Assembly: GCA_001972305.1 (NCBI GenBank)
Contig: BDDD01000554.1
Location: forward strand, 47,740 to 111,739
DNA length: 64,000 nt
Origin: Cephalotus follicularis
Lineage: Eukaryota > Streptophyta > Magnoliopsida > Oxalidales > Cephalotaceae
Direction: 5' to 3'
The notes under the pieces are model-generated. The model saw nothing but the letters and a program-made list of their open reading frames with translations, was not told where the DNA came from and did not search any database. Within the stretch, counting starts at the first letter, position 1; the number at the start of each line of letters is the position of its first letter. The position numbers and the translations under genes are program-made. Shown here piece by piece: positions 50,831 through 62,478 of the stretch.

Positions 50831-52486
50831 TGTCACACCCCGTTTTTCCACAACGTAAAAGTGGTAAAGCAATCAACAAATAAATCCGGCTTATGCAATT
50901 TCCATAAATTTAAAACTTTCAAAATCCTTCATCAAATTGCGGAAGCATACAAATATAAGCCGAATTAAAACACATCACGCATCCCATACTACGTGATGTC
51001 CACAAATATAAATATCCCCAGGTACAATGTCAATCGCCCAAAACGGAGCGTGAAACAATACGGTACAAGATAACAAATATCCAACGTTACGAAAACCAAA
51101 TAACATGATAATTGTTCAATAACCCAAAATAAGAGAAAATAATAAGTCTTCTCTTTAAATCTCCGTGCATGCTCCATGTAAAGACCACTCCATCAATCTG
51201 TTACAGTAGGGGTTAGCCTTTGTCCTCACTCGGCTAAGTGAATAAACCCATAAACACAGTTCAGGTAATAAGGCAATGAGCATCATGAGTGAATGCATAA
51301 TGATGAGCCATGTCATGTAATTTTCATAGTAAAAATACCTCCGTATGTACATATAAAAATATGTATGCTCACAGTACAAGTATAACTCAAAAGTTATATC
51401 TACACAAGCAGTAAATATGTTCCCGAAAGGAACCAGACAGTCCAGTCGTCATAATTTCTAAACCAATCCTTTACACAAGCAACACACGTATTCATGTATC
51501 TATACGTACATGATTAACTCAGTACATCACAGTAACATTTCAACAAGTCCAGAATCTCAATCCAATCATTAACATGCAATTCACCATGCTATACATTAAC
51601 TTAGAACTTAAAATGCATATATAAGTTCATCACTTTCCCCTACCTTTGATTTCAAGTTAGAAATCGAAAGTCCACCTCTTTTAGTACTCCAAGAAGTCAC
51701 TTGAGTCCACAGGTATGGCTTGGAAGCTCCCTGGTTCGTCCTGGCAGTTGGTGTGCAGCTCCAAGCTTCCTTGCTCAATAATGGCACACACACACTGTTT
51801 TCTCTTTCTCTCTTCCTTCTGGTGTTATAAAACGAGAGAGAAAGGTGGGGAGGAATATCCTTATGCAGATAGCTTCCTCCTACCCCTTTCCTTTTGTCAT
51901 TACACAGGCCAACCCAAGATCTCTCCCACTTTCCTTCTTTCTGCCTATTCTTTTCCATTTTCTAACCTTCTTTCTGCAGGTGGCATGTTAGGATGGCATA
52001 AATCCTTGCATGTTCCATGTGAGGGTAGGTTTAGTGCTCCAGGTCAGTACACAGACATGCTCAACACGTCGAATCGCACTAGAAAAGGCGTTAGGTAAAG
52101 CCTTAAACAATCCTCCCCACATGCATTTTTGCCGACGAAGAATGTGCTGGCCATTCTTACAAAGGCGTCGACGTCTTTTCCTTAGACATCGATGTCTTTT
52201 CCAGTTTGGTAAGAAGGTGTCGATGCATTTTCCCCAAGTCGACCTGCATGTCCCTTCCTTCACGTGTGCCCTGGCTCCCAAAGGAGTCGACGTCTTCCTA
52301 AAAGACGTCGATGTCTTTTCCCAGAAAGTTGCCGTTTCAAGCTTAACATACACATTCCAATTCCAAGACCATAACTAGGGTTTGTAAGCATCTTTTGAGT
52401 CCAAAACTCAACATTCTCATTAAATCAAGTTCAATGATTACATCATAAATAGAAATATTACATTCAGGAAAATACCGGGCGTTACA
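50831..52486 (-). mobile_element. Solo LTR A3
   Basis: Minus-strand family A LTR with perfect 5-bp duplication GATAC (50826-50830, 52487-52491). 1656 bp, about 1.1 kb shorter than A1 through loss of the intron part with its palindrome clusters. Keeps the GTATGGGAT hairpin (50973-50998), acceptor module (51198-51237), donor (51643) and U3 array (52160-52325). Confidence 0.93.
51198..51643 (-). other. Predicted intron inside LTR A3 (shortened)
   Basis: Donor TCAAAG|GTAGGGG at 51643; acceptor TTAGCC/GGCTAA stem, CTAACCCC, GTAACAG ending at 51198. 446 bp: both splice borders and the stem are kept although most of the interior was deleted. Inference. Confidence 0.5.
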
Positions 52487-52491
52487 GATAC

Positions 52492-53850
52492 ATAATTACA
52501 AAAGTCCAAGAATTATGGTAATAACATAAATTGGAATGATCCGCTAAAATTCTCCCTATTTCCTCTATTAGGTTGCTAGATCAGTTGGATCACATACTCT
52601 ATTAATTACTCAATGGCAGTCAACACCACATTCGTGAATGTTTTGTTTAAAATGAGCTTATTGGTTATAATTTCATTGAATGTCCACGCAATTTGTGTTT
52701 GTTATTCACGAGTATGAGAGTGGCTCATGTTATGATTGAATACCCCCAACCCTAAATGCCATTGTTGTGACAATAGCACGAGCACTTAAAAACCTTAAGG
52801 GACATGTTAATACAACTCGAGGAGTTGTATGGCACTAAGGAGGCAAACTTTTGTCCTTGATAGGCCAAACTTAGCCACGCTCCCCATTCCATATTCTATT
52901 GGGACAACTCCAGAGAGTGGTAGATCCGAGGGATCATGTTCGAAAGGTGAGACCTTAAAGAGAAGGAAAGGGATAAAGGGAAAAGCGATGGAGTGCATGG
53001 GGAGCCATCAAGAATAGGATCATTAAACTTAAAAGGAGAATGTCTGCTTGTACTATCAGACGCGAGGGCATTGGAAGAGAACTGTAGCGAGTTTCATAAG
53101 TCCACAGTTGGAGGTACCTCGAGATTAGGTAATTATATACTCCACCTAGCTTACAATGTAAGTTCAACTTAGGTATTGGACTCAGGTTGTGAGACTAAGA
53201 TTTGTAACTCTTGGTAGAGGCTAAGAAAGCTAGACAGCTGGGAGCTCATAAAGTTATAGACTTACGCCGTGTTGATAAATAGAGGATTCACACCAATGTT
53301 GTAGCCGTTTATGAATTGTAAAATTTTGCTAATGGTTACATACTTAGAATTGATCCTTATATAATGAATCTTGTAAGAAACATTGTTTAAAATTTGTATA
53401 ACATGAGCTGGGAGTTCAGAATTTTGTGTAAATTCTTTTAGTCTTATACATAACAGGATTCTAGTTATTACAAGAGGCATGTGGATAAAAGGATCTATGT
53501 CTTAGACAATCACCATAAAATAGCATTAACAATTCAAGGAACCACTAATAAAATACTATGAGAGACAAATGATGTACATTGTTGATTAGGTCATTCTAAT
53601 GGGGCTAGATTAACATGATTGGTTAAGGATCGACTTATGCACATCCAGGATGGGGAATCCTTTCCAAAGTTTGAGCCATGTTTGATTGGCAAAGATGACC
53701 AAATCTCCCTTCTCTGGGGAGGAGAAAGGGCAGTGGTCATATTATATCTTGTCCACACTGACATTAGTGATACAATATCGATTAATGCACATGGAGGTTT
53801 TCACTACTTCATTACCTTCACTGATGACTTGTCATGGTTTTGGTACGTGT
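52492..53850 (+). pseudogene. Decayed Ty1/copia gag-pol (protease to integrase start)
   Basis: Heavily mutated copia remnant. Traces in order: polar gag-like text (about 52829-53017), a protease-like VLDSGCETKIC (about 53175-53215), scattered pre-integrase text (INRGFTPML, LILE), and at 53619-53840 the GAG-pre-integrase and integrase start (LIGKMTKSPFSG, LVHTDIS, HGGFHYFITFTDDLSWF). Frames change many times. The similarity ends near 53845, where unrelated sequence follows up to the Sirevirus LTR at 54039. Confidence 0.72.
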
Positions 53851-54038
53851 TGTTGGAAACTTGGCAAGGGTTCCCGGTCAGTTTGGTCCCAGGATGCTAG
53901 TGTGTATAATTTTAATTTTTCAAAAGACACCGAGACTCGCATGCCAAGGTTCACACTAACATCTTACTACCAAAATCAATGCGCCAAGGATCTCCGTTTA
54001 ATGTTCAATCAAACAATTACAAAATCAAGCATACACAC

Positions 54039-54633
54039 TATTGACATTTATGTCTCAATCCTAAGTTTTGATGATAACTTATTTGTATATGACAAAGTTT
54101 CTTAATGTGGAAGAAAGCAATAAAGTGAGAAAAACAGAACAAGAATTATGCAAAAAACAGCCCAGACCGCCGACGCTCAAGATTAAAGCGTTTGCGCTTT
54201 AACTGACGGTCCAGACAAGAACAAAGCGTCTACCGGTGAAACACTTGAAGAAATGGGAATAACACTCTAACCGTCGACGCTCTAATTTCAAGCATCTGCG
54301 CTTTGAGGTTCAAAGCGCCTGCTCTTAGTGCAAAACGTCGTCCGATTAAAACAGTGGACACAACTTCTATTTAAAAGGGCCAAAGCGTCGATGTCCAAAT
54401 CTAAGCGTCAGCGCTTTAAGGTGACGGTCGACTCCAACATTTGAACGCCTGCGCTTTGAGCTGAATATTCTAATTTGAGATCCCCAACGGTCACATGACC
54501 GTCGACGCTTTGAAGAAGACAGTCGGCGCTTTAGTCGGCTGGAACAGTTTCTGACAGATTTCAGTGGACATTCCATTATGGAATTAATCCTAAACTAATC
54601 CCAACGGATCTACGAGGAAAGAAGCTATAAATA
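54039..54633 (+). repeat. 5' LTR of the Sirevirus-type element, U3 only
   Basis: Starts TATTGACA where the 3' copy has TGTTGACA. Over 54039-54522 it matches 59723-60207. Carries about ten AAAGCG/CGCTTT motifs (54165-54545). GCTATAAATAA at 54626 is a good TATA box and is followed at once by gag codons, which marks a deletion joint. Confidence 0.85.
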
Positions 54634-54635
54634 AG

Positions 54636-56465
54636 ATGACCATATTCATTCAATCCCTTGACTATAACCTTTGGGACCTCATAGTTGATGGTCCTAATCT
54701 CCCCACCATCACACTTGAGAATGGGGAAGTAGTCTCTAAGCCTAGGAATCTATATGATGACAATGATAGGAAGAGAGTTCAAATAAATGCTAAGGCCAAG
54801 CATATCATTATTTGTGCTATAAATTCCAATGATTTTAATAGAATTTCATCTTGCATTTCCGCCAAGGAAATGTGGGATAGACTTGAGGTCACCTACGAAG
54901 GGACCAATCAAGTCAAGGAGGCCAAAGTTAGCATGCTTGTTCATGAGTATGAAATGTTTACTATGAACGAGAATGAGGATATTAAATCCATGTTCTCTAG
55001 ATTCACTAACATTATTAATGCTTTACAAGCTTTAGACAAGACATATTCTAATACTGAAATGGTGAGGAAAATTCTTAGGTGCTTGCCAAGATCATGGATG
55101 CCAAAGGTCACCGCAATTGAGGAAGCAAAGAACCTCGATGTACTTGCATTGGAAGATCTCCTTGGGTCATTGATGACTCATGAATTGTCAATGCAAAAGA
55201 AGGATGACGATGAAGAAAATGAGAAGAAAAAGAAAAATATTGTAGCCTTGAAGTCATCCCAAACTGAAGAGTCCGATGATGATGAGGAGGAGGATGATGA
55301 GGAACTTGCATTTATCACCCGAAGATTCAAGAAGTTTCTTGCCAGCAAAAAGAAATTTGGTGGAAGGCCAAACAAGAAATTTCATCAAAAAGGAGAGTCA
55401 AGCAAACTCGAAGAAATCATATGCTTCGAGTGCAACAAGCCAGGGCATTACAAAAGCGATTGCCCTCGCCTCAAGAAGAAGGACATTTTGAAGAAGAAGA
55501 AGAAGAAGGCAATGATAGCAACGTGGGATGATAGTGATGAATCCAGCTCGGATGAAGACACAAACGAAGAAGTGGCTCAAATAGCCTTGATGGCTTTGGA
55601 GGAACAAGAAGAAGAAGAAAATGATGAGGTAACTTATGACGAACTTGTCTTATTAGTAGAAAAATATAGTTCTATGATTTCTTCTTTGAAGAAAAAGGTT
55701 AAGTCATTAACATATGAAAATGATGAATTAAAATTGGATAAGGAAGAAACCTCAAATGAAATTAAGGTAGACCTCCTTGAAAATGAAATAGCTTATCTTG
55801 TTAAGGAAAACAAAAATCTCAAGGAAGAGATAGAGGCCTTAAAGAAAACCTTTTCAAAGTTCTCTAATAGTAGTGAGAAGCTTGAAAAACTTCTTGGGAT
55901 GCAAAGATGCGTATTTGATAAAGCGGGACTAGGATTTGAAGAAATGAATAATGTCAAGCTATATCAAACATTCTTTGATCGGAAAGAGCAAATTGAAAAG
56001 GAAAAGGTTGAAAAGGCCAAGATTAAAAAGAAAATGTTGTGTGATTAATGTGGTAAAATAGGACACACATCCTTTACTTGCTTTCACAAAAAGAATGCCA
56101 TGTTTAGGAAGAAAGTAATTAGATCATGCAATTTTTGTGGTTAACATAGACACACACACTCACAATGTTATCATAGGAGAAATGCCATGAGTAAGAAAAA
56201 CATTATGTGTACCCATTGTGGCAAGTATGGCCATGCTTTTTCATCATGCTTTCATAAAAGGAACAATGTGCATAAAAGACATGTAATTGTATCTTGCAAT
56301 GTTTGTAGTAACAATAACCATACTTCATCTTCATGTTTTTATAAACAAAATGCGTTGCATGACTTGAACCTTTTTAGGACAAAAAGGAGTTGGATTCCCA
56401 AAGGAACCAATTTGACTAACCCCAAAGGACCCAAAGTTTGTTGGGTACCTCAAACAAAAACTTGA
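54636..56465 (+). pseudogene. Sirevirus-type gag with five CCHC knuckles
   Basis: Forms the particle core. Open 54636-56045 (470 codons); reading in the same phase passes stops at 56046 and 56142 to 56463. Domains: UBN2-type gag core (WDRLEVTYEGTNQVKEAK, SMFSRFTNIINALQ, ILRCLPRSW; residues 1-190), acidic/Lys-rich stretch, CX2CX4HX4C knuckle CFECNKPGHYKSDC (about 264), second acidic stretch, coiled coil (about 330-420). After the first stop four more CCHC motifs follow at about 35-codon spacing (CDQCGKIGHTSFTC, CNFCG.HRHTHSQC, CTHCGKYGHAFSSC, CNVCSNNNHTSSSC). The N-terminus starts mid-domain, so the first about 30 residues are missing. Confidence 0.9.
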
Positions 56466-56480
56466 ATTTTGTGCTTGTAG

Positions 56481-56738
56481 GTGTGTTTGAAAGCATTATC
56501 CAAGAAAACACAATGGTACTTAGATAGTGGATGCTCCAAGCATATGACGGGTGACAAGAGTCTCTTTGTCAAATATGAATCAAAAGAAGGAGGAGAAGTA
56601 ACTTTCGGAGAAAATGCAAAAGGGAAAATCAAAGGTGTTGGCTCTATAGGTAATCTCAAAACTTCTATTCATAATGTGTTATTTGTTGATGGACTTAAGC
56701 ACAATCTATTGAGCATAAGTCAATTATGTGACAATTAA
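56481..56738 (+). pseudogene. Sirevirus-type protease region fragment
   Basis: In phase with gag after stops at 56463 and 56478. WYLDSGCSKHMTGD is the copia protease motif (Asp-Ser-Gly), followed by GVGSIGN and the NLLSISQLCD segment that precedes GAG-pre-integrase. It stops at 56736 and a deletion joins it to RNase H, with integrase and nearly all RT lost. Confidence 0.9.
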
Positions 56739-56758
56739 CGGCAAGTAGGCCGGATATA

Positions 56759-57364
56759 TTGTTTAGTGTTTGTTTGTGTGCTAGATTTCAAGCTTGTCCC
56801 AAAGAATCACATTTGCATGCCGTAAAACGCATTTTCAAATATTTACCATATACACCGACCTTAGGATTATGGTATCCTAGGAAATCATCATTTGACCTAC
56901 ACACTTACTCCGATGCCGATTTCGGAGGATATAAAGTGGATAGAAAGAGCACAAGTGGCACTTGTCAATTCTTAGGCAATATGCTCATCTCTTGGTTTAG
57001 CAAGAAACAAAATTCGGTAGCTCTTTCAACTACCGAACCTGAATATATTGCCGTAGGCAGTTGTTGCGCACAAGTCATGTGGATGAAGCAACAACTTCTT
57101 GATTATGGTTTTGTCTTTGAAAAGGTGCCAATTAGGTGTGATAACACTAGTGCTATATGCTTAGGGAAAAATCCCGTACATCACTCTAGAACAAAGCACA
57201 TAGACATTAGATATCATTTCATTAAAGATCATATTGAAAAGGGTGACATAGAATTAGTTTTCGTCCCGACCAAAGAACAAGTCGCAGACATTTTCACAAA
57301 ACCCCTAGATGAGCAAACCTTCTCGAAATTTAGATTAGAGTTAGGTTTGTGTGAAATTGACTGA
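56759..57364 (+). pseudogene. Sirevirus-type RT end and RNase H
   Basis: Frame of 201 codons, open to its natural end. First residues are junk from the joint; HLHAVKRIFKYL is the RT-RNase H connection. RNase H acidic residues are present in SDADFGG, STTEPEYIA and RCDNTSAI; then HHSRTKHIDIRYHFIKD and VADIFTKPL, the C-terminal signature of copia pol. This domain appears undamaged although useless without RT. Confidence 0.92.
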
Positions 57365-57469
57365 TTTAACATGTTTCTATGATTGATGTGAATATATATG
57401 CTTGCTAGAATTGCTTAATTTTCATGATTGCATCATTTGCATTCGTTCTCGCACACAAAGCGGCAAATC

Positions 57470-57640
57470 TGCAGAAAAACAGATCAAAGCGCCGACCGTT
57501 GCTTTTAAAGCGTCAGTGCTTTGAAGCAAAATTAGGGTTCGAAATTGGGGAAATTGGTCTAAGCGTCGACGCTTAAACCCCCTTTGTCGACGCTTTAGTC
57601 GCGTTTTAAGCTTTTAAGCGCCGTCTGCCTCACTGTGTTA
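57470..57640. repeat. AAAGCG/CGCTTT palindrome cluster between pol and env-like ORF
   Basis: About six copies including TAAGCGTCGACGCTTA (perfect palindrome) and GTCGACGCTTTAG; same motif as in this element's LTRs but in the interior. Confidence 0.85.
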
Positions 57641-57731
57641 CGAACCCTAACTTAAAAAATTACATCTCTCTGGAAATTTCGTGGTGATTAACTCTCGGAA
57701 ATCAAAGCTACATCTTCACACAACCTCAACC

Positions 57732-58991
57732 ATGACAAGAACCAAGGATCTTGAGCAAGGGCAAAGCTCCAAGGGGAAGAAGAAGACGGCTGGGCAAAAA
57801 GGGAAGAAGGGAAAGGGGGTTGCCACTGAACCTGTAGCTCCTGAGGTGATTCCACCCACTCCTAGGTACCCAGAGGCTTACTTTAATAGGAAAACACTAG
57901 TTGGTAAAGTTTTAGATTTTGATTTTTGCACTAGGGAAGGTTTTCCAATTATTGAGTGGATTAGGACTCAAAGGCTAGAACCTTTTTTCACCATAAATCT
58001 GCCCAGCTATCCCGAACTCATGAAAGAGCTCTATGTGCATATTCGTAGTAGCTCCAGGGATGGGTTTACCACTATGGTTAAAAGAAAGACCTTTGACTTA
58101 GACCTAGATGAACTACACTCTATCTTGCATATACCAAACGAAGGTGCTAGGGGTTGGAATCAAAGGTCATGGGTGACTAGTACGAATTTTTACCGACAAG
58201 ACTGCGTGAATGTTTTATTTGGTGAAAACGCTGATCACGTTCAGCGTATGTATACTAGGAACCTACCCTTGGACTATAGATTTCTACATCGTGTTGTTTG
58301 CACGCACATTCTACCTAAGGCAAGTGGGTTTGATGAGGTGACCCATATGGAGGCCTACACGATGTATCACTTCATTACTGGCAATAGAATCAATGTACCA
58401 TAACTTTTGATAAATCACATGAACTCTATTAAAGACCGGGAGAATGCAAGATTAGGGTATAGTAATGTTATCACCAAGATTCTCCAATACTTCCATATCG
58501 ACCTAACTGGAGAAGTGCACCACGACCTCCAAAGTGCAGACAAGCTGGGAAAAGGAACCCTCAGAAGAATGGGGTTCAAAAAGCACAAGAGGACAGGTGT
58601 TTGGATTCCACGAGACGAGGACTCAAACAGAGTTATGGAAGAGGAGGGAGAAGCCGAGGCAGGTGAAGAAGCTGAGAATTTACCCCTACAGATCGAACCA
58701 CAGCCTCAACCAATCCCGGATGTCCATCCTTCAAGAAATAGGATGGATGAGCTATTTGACGCTATCAAAGGCATGCAACAGGATATTGCGGAGATGAAGA
58801 CAAGTATGCAGTGCGTGAGGAGGGGACAGAAGAGGATCGCCAAAAAGTTTGCTACCACGGGCATTATAGAGTATGGTGGTCTCATATCTTCATCCTCCAG
58901 CCATGACGACTCTCCCCCGGACGATGCTGCTACCAACGATATGGAGGGCGATGTCGGAGGTGGTGATGAGAGCACTCACATGGAAGTTTGA
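57732..58991 (+). pseudogene. Env-like third ORF of the Sirevirus-type element
   Basis: I start at ATG 57732, after the palindrome cluster. 419 codons with a single in-frame TAA at 58404-58406 (about codon 225). Lys/Gly-rich N-terminus (about 1-35), then a folded-looking domain (YFNRKTLVGKVLDF, LMKELYVHIRSS, DELHSILHIP, HRVVCTHILPKASG, ITGNRINVP) like the 'putative plant transposon protein' family often found in ORFs of this place, then an acidic linker and a probable coiled coil (MDELFDAIKGMQQDIAEMKTSM) and an acidic tail. I see no signal peptide or membrane segment, so 'env' is a positional name only. Function unknown. Confidence 0.8.
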
Positions 58992-59722
58992 GCATATGCA
59001 TCTCATGTCTTTTGCATTTACTGTTGTTACTCTTTATGATCCATGAGTTTTGTAATCTTAGCTTGAACATTTGATTTCAGCTTGTAACATTTTTTTTGTG
59101 AAATGGGAAATGACTTGGCTATTGATAATGCAATGTGTTTTTGTTGGATTGCTTGGTTACTGCAGTTTAATATATGAATTGGATATGCATATTGAGTTTT
59201 GATATGCAATATGGGGTTGAACTTGAATTCATCATTTGCAGATTGTGATATGTATATATGTGTTGGTGTTTCTATGCTTATTGGTTTTAAGCTCAATGTG
59301 TAAATTATTTTAGTAAACCTTGATTTATTCACTATGGTAACTTCTTGTTATGATCAAAGGACCATGATCATAAATTTGGATATATCTTTTATCCCTTTTA
59401 AGATGATAACAAAAAGGGGGAGAATATTGTGTAAGTTTGAATATTGAGACAGTTTGAATATGGGAGAGAAATGGTAATTTTGAGAGAGAAATTGGGAGAG
59501 ATTTCCAGAGATAGCATTAATCATCATGGGTTTAATGACAAGGTGATATATCCCTTATATGACTAAGGGGGAGGCAATAAACTCAGGGGGAGCTATTGCA
59601 TTTGAGCACTTAAATAAGTTCTCATATTTTGCATCATATGCACTTTCTTGTTATTTTTTATATCCTAACACTTATTATGCTTTAAATGTAACAAATTTTG
59701 TCATCATCAAAAAGGGGGAGAT
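58992..59722 (+). other. Non-coding end of Sirevirus interior with repeated polypurine tracts
   Basis: AT-rich, no frame. AAAAAGGGGGAGA at about 59409 and 59710; the latter directly precedes the 3' LTR. Further GGGGGA runs at 59567 and 59587. Multiple polypurine tracts before the 3' LTR are known from Sireviruses. Confidence 0.75.
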
Positions 59723-60207
59723 TGTTGACATTTATGTCTCAATCCTAAGTTTTGATGATAACTTATTTGTATATGACAAAGTTTCTTAATGTGCAAGAAA
59801 GCAATAAAGTGACAAAAAGAGAACAAGAATTATGCAGAAAACAGCCCAGACCGTCGACGCTCAAGATTAAAGTGTCTGCGCTTTAACTGACGGTCGAGAC
59901 AAGAACAAAGCGTCTACCGGTGAAACACTTGAAGAAATGGAAATAACACTCTAACCGTCGACGCTCTAATTTCAAGCGTCTGCGCTTTGAGGTTCAAAGC
60001 GCCTGCTCTTAGTGCAAAACGCCGTCCGATTAAAACAGTGGACACAACTTCTATTTAAAAGGGCCAAAGCGTAGACGTCCAAATCTAAGCGTCAGCGCTT
60101 TAAAGTGACGGTCGACTCCAACATTTGAACGCCTGCGCTTTGAGCTGAATATTCAAATTTGAGATCCCCAACGGTCACATGACCGTCGACGCTTTGAAGA
60201 AGACAGT
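59723..60207 (+). repeat. 3' LTR of the Sirevirus-type element, truncated
   Basis: TGTTGACA start at 59723. Close match to 54039-54522, with AAAGCG/CGCTTT motifs at 59850-60200. Cut after AGACAGT at 60207, where LTR F sequence begins. Confidence 0.88.
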
Positions 60208-61090
60208 AAGTAAGAACAGCGGAAAACATAAAAATTAAAGGGAAGCGACCATACCAACGTTGGATGCTCCACCACTTTGCTGCTACACGCTTACAGCAGC
60301 CACCACCCATCATCGGACCCACTGCCTGGAATCTGGCGACTACGCCAGTGACTGGCCAAGACACCGTTGAACTACAAAAAATATGGTCTACCCATTTTAG
60401 GTGGAGACTCACCGGGAAGCGCCCTGAAAGACGAAGAACAGCGGCGACGACTCACTGTGTTCGGACTCAGTGAGTCTCAATCAACTCGCCATTGACCGGC
60501 CACGACATATATGGATGCCAAACACCCAATCTACACACCAGTGGCTGAGACTAGGCGAGACTCGTCCTGGAACGCTAAGAACGGATGGCGGTGAGTCACT
60601 GAGTTTACTCGCCGTTCACCATCAGCGGCCACTAAGACACCAAACACCTCAACTCCTTCAGGCTGACACATTTACACCCTAGACTCGCAGTGACTCGGCG
60701 ACTCGGCGCAAAACGCCAAGTCATAGCGCGCCGGTGCCTCAACTCAGCGAGTTGACTCACAGAATTGAAACCGGGCAAAAAATGCCAGAAACGCCTTATC
60801 TAAGGTCAAGATAGGTAGAGACAAAGGTTGGCTCCACATATCGGTGACCATTAGGGGAGGAAAGAGACGCCGGTAGCAGGAAACGGCCAAAAAACGCAAG
60901 CGACCGTCAGGGAGAAATGGGTAGAAAGAAGGATAAAATGGGAGAGAGAAGGGAAGAGGCATACCATGGAAGGACGCCCGCCATCGCTTGGCTCTTCTTC
61001 TCTGGCCGTGTGCGTGCCTCTTACACGCTAAGCACGCACAACGTGTTCTCTCCCTCGCCAAAACGCACGAGTTCGGCTTTTTGGCATGTG
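60208..61090 (-). repeat. LTR F fragment (D-like gypsy LTR)
   Basis: Read on the minus strand it has the style of the D LTRs: promoter-proximal purine/pyrimidine exon, a donor-like CCATG|GTATGCC at 60964, then G+C-rich text with GGCGAGT...GAGTCAACTCGC phrases. Both ends are lost. Family assignment is tentative. Confidence 0.45.
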
Positions 61091-62478
61091 TATGTGACTT
61101 AAAAGACTAAATTCAATTTTTCCAAATATCTCCTTATATTCAATTAAAATCTTTTTCAATTTATAATTAAATTTCTCCCATATGTTTAATAATTCTCTCA
61201 ATTAATTAAACATGTTTATCTGATTTAATGATTTAATTAAAGTCTCTCAATTTAAATTATTAAATACTCTCTCTTTAATTAATTTAATTAAAATTAAATC
61301 ATGCTCTGACTTTAAAGTCTCTTTATATATCAACATGAAAATTAGTAGAATGAGAAACAAACTGTCAGGACCACGCTCCCGCTAACTCAATGGGACACGT
61401 GTCCTACCGGGGATGGCGCTTCTCTTGCCAACAACCCTCTAAAACCATCACTGACCAAGGAGTTGTCTTAACACTCTCAGGGAAACTATCGTGCAAAAGC
61501 CCGAGGAGAACGCCCGGGCTGGGCTGGGCGCACAGCCATCTGGACAGCCGGGGCAAAGGAGCTAACTCCCCTCCTGCTCAAGCCCCGCACACATCTTAAG
61601 ACCAAAACTCCAAACGTGCCATTTCACTAATGCCCAATGCTTTACTTAACTAAGGCTCCAAACGCACCGCTGTTCACGTAAAAAGAATGTTTTAAAATTT
61701 ATAGCCGCAAGTGCACGGATCATGCAGTAACGGGTTTTATTGATGAAATTGAAACAATAACAATCTAAGCTTTGTTCTAACCCAAAAACCTTAAGAACTA
61801 GCTACAAAACATAAAGAAAACTAAACTAAAAATTGGACAGAAAATAAAAGGGAGGCGCTACTGTGTTTTCTGTGTCTTCTGCCGGCTGCCTCTATGAATA
61901 TATATATATTGCTCAATAAAACCTAAAGCTAATGCAATCAAAGCCGGCAATTTATTTTTTTTCCTTTTGTCTTTTGCACATGTGCTGAGTCGTTAAATTG
62001 CTGATTGGCTGCTGACTTGAATTGCGGCTGATTGCTGAGGCATGTGACTTGAGGCTAATTGCTACATGGACACAATGCATGGGCTGAAGACTTGATTGCA
62101 TGGGCTTGGGCATGTATGCATGCATGGTTGCTGGCATTGAATTGAAGAATGATTCGCATGAATGCTGCTGATTTGTGCATTGGACGACACGTGGCGATGG
62201 TTGATTGGCTGGAGATGTATGCATGCGGCGTCATGGACTGAATGGTGCAGGCGTGCTTTTCCTTGAAAACAAAATTTTTATTATCTCCTATGGGGTTTTC
62301 TATTATCTCTAAGCATATCAACACTTATTCCTACTTTCAAAATTAAAATGAACTTCGTTCTAAACCCCCCCATACTTTAATTTTGCATTGTCCTCAATGC
62401 AATGAAAATAACTACAGATATAAAAATGAATGCTCAACAAATATATGAAACAATGCAATCAAATAAAAACAATAGGGG
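61091..62478. other. Unassigned repeat sequence
   Basis: 61091-61365 is very AT-rich (AATTAATTAA runs). 61370-61620 is G+C-richer and begins TGTCAGGACCACG, perhaps an LTR end. 61690-61760 (CCGCAAGTGCACGG, CAGTAACGGGTTTTATTGATG) and about 62360-62400 (CCCCCCATACTTTAATTTTGC, TGTCCTCAATGC) read like pieces common near the interior ends of plant gypsy elements; a polymorphic stretch rich in GCATGCATG lies at 62090-62230. No coding frame recognised. Confidence 0.4.

Larger units (their letters stand above)
54039..60207 (+). mobile_element. Sirevirus-type Ty1/copia element, internally deleted
   Basis: LTR-gag-(protease)-RNase H-env-like ORF-LTR. The 5' LTR runs straight into gag after its TATA box, so R/U5, PBS and gag start are deleted; protease is joined to RNase H with integrase and RT missing; the 3' LTR is cut at 60207. 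Extra ORF after pol, long gag with coiled coil, and palindromic LTR motifs are Sirevirus traits. Non-autonomous. Confidence 0.85.

Noticed and set aside
61370..61620. G+C-rich block as a host exon
   Set aside because: No long frame with protein features, TG-type start resembling an LTR end; left unassigned.
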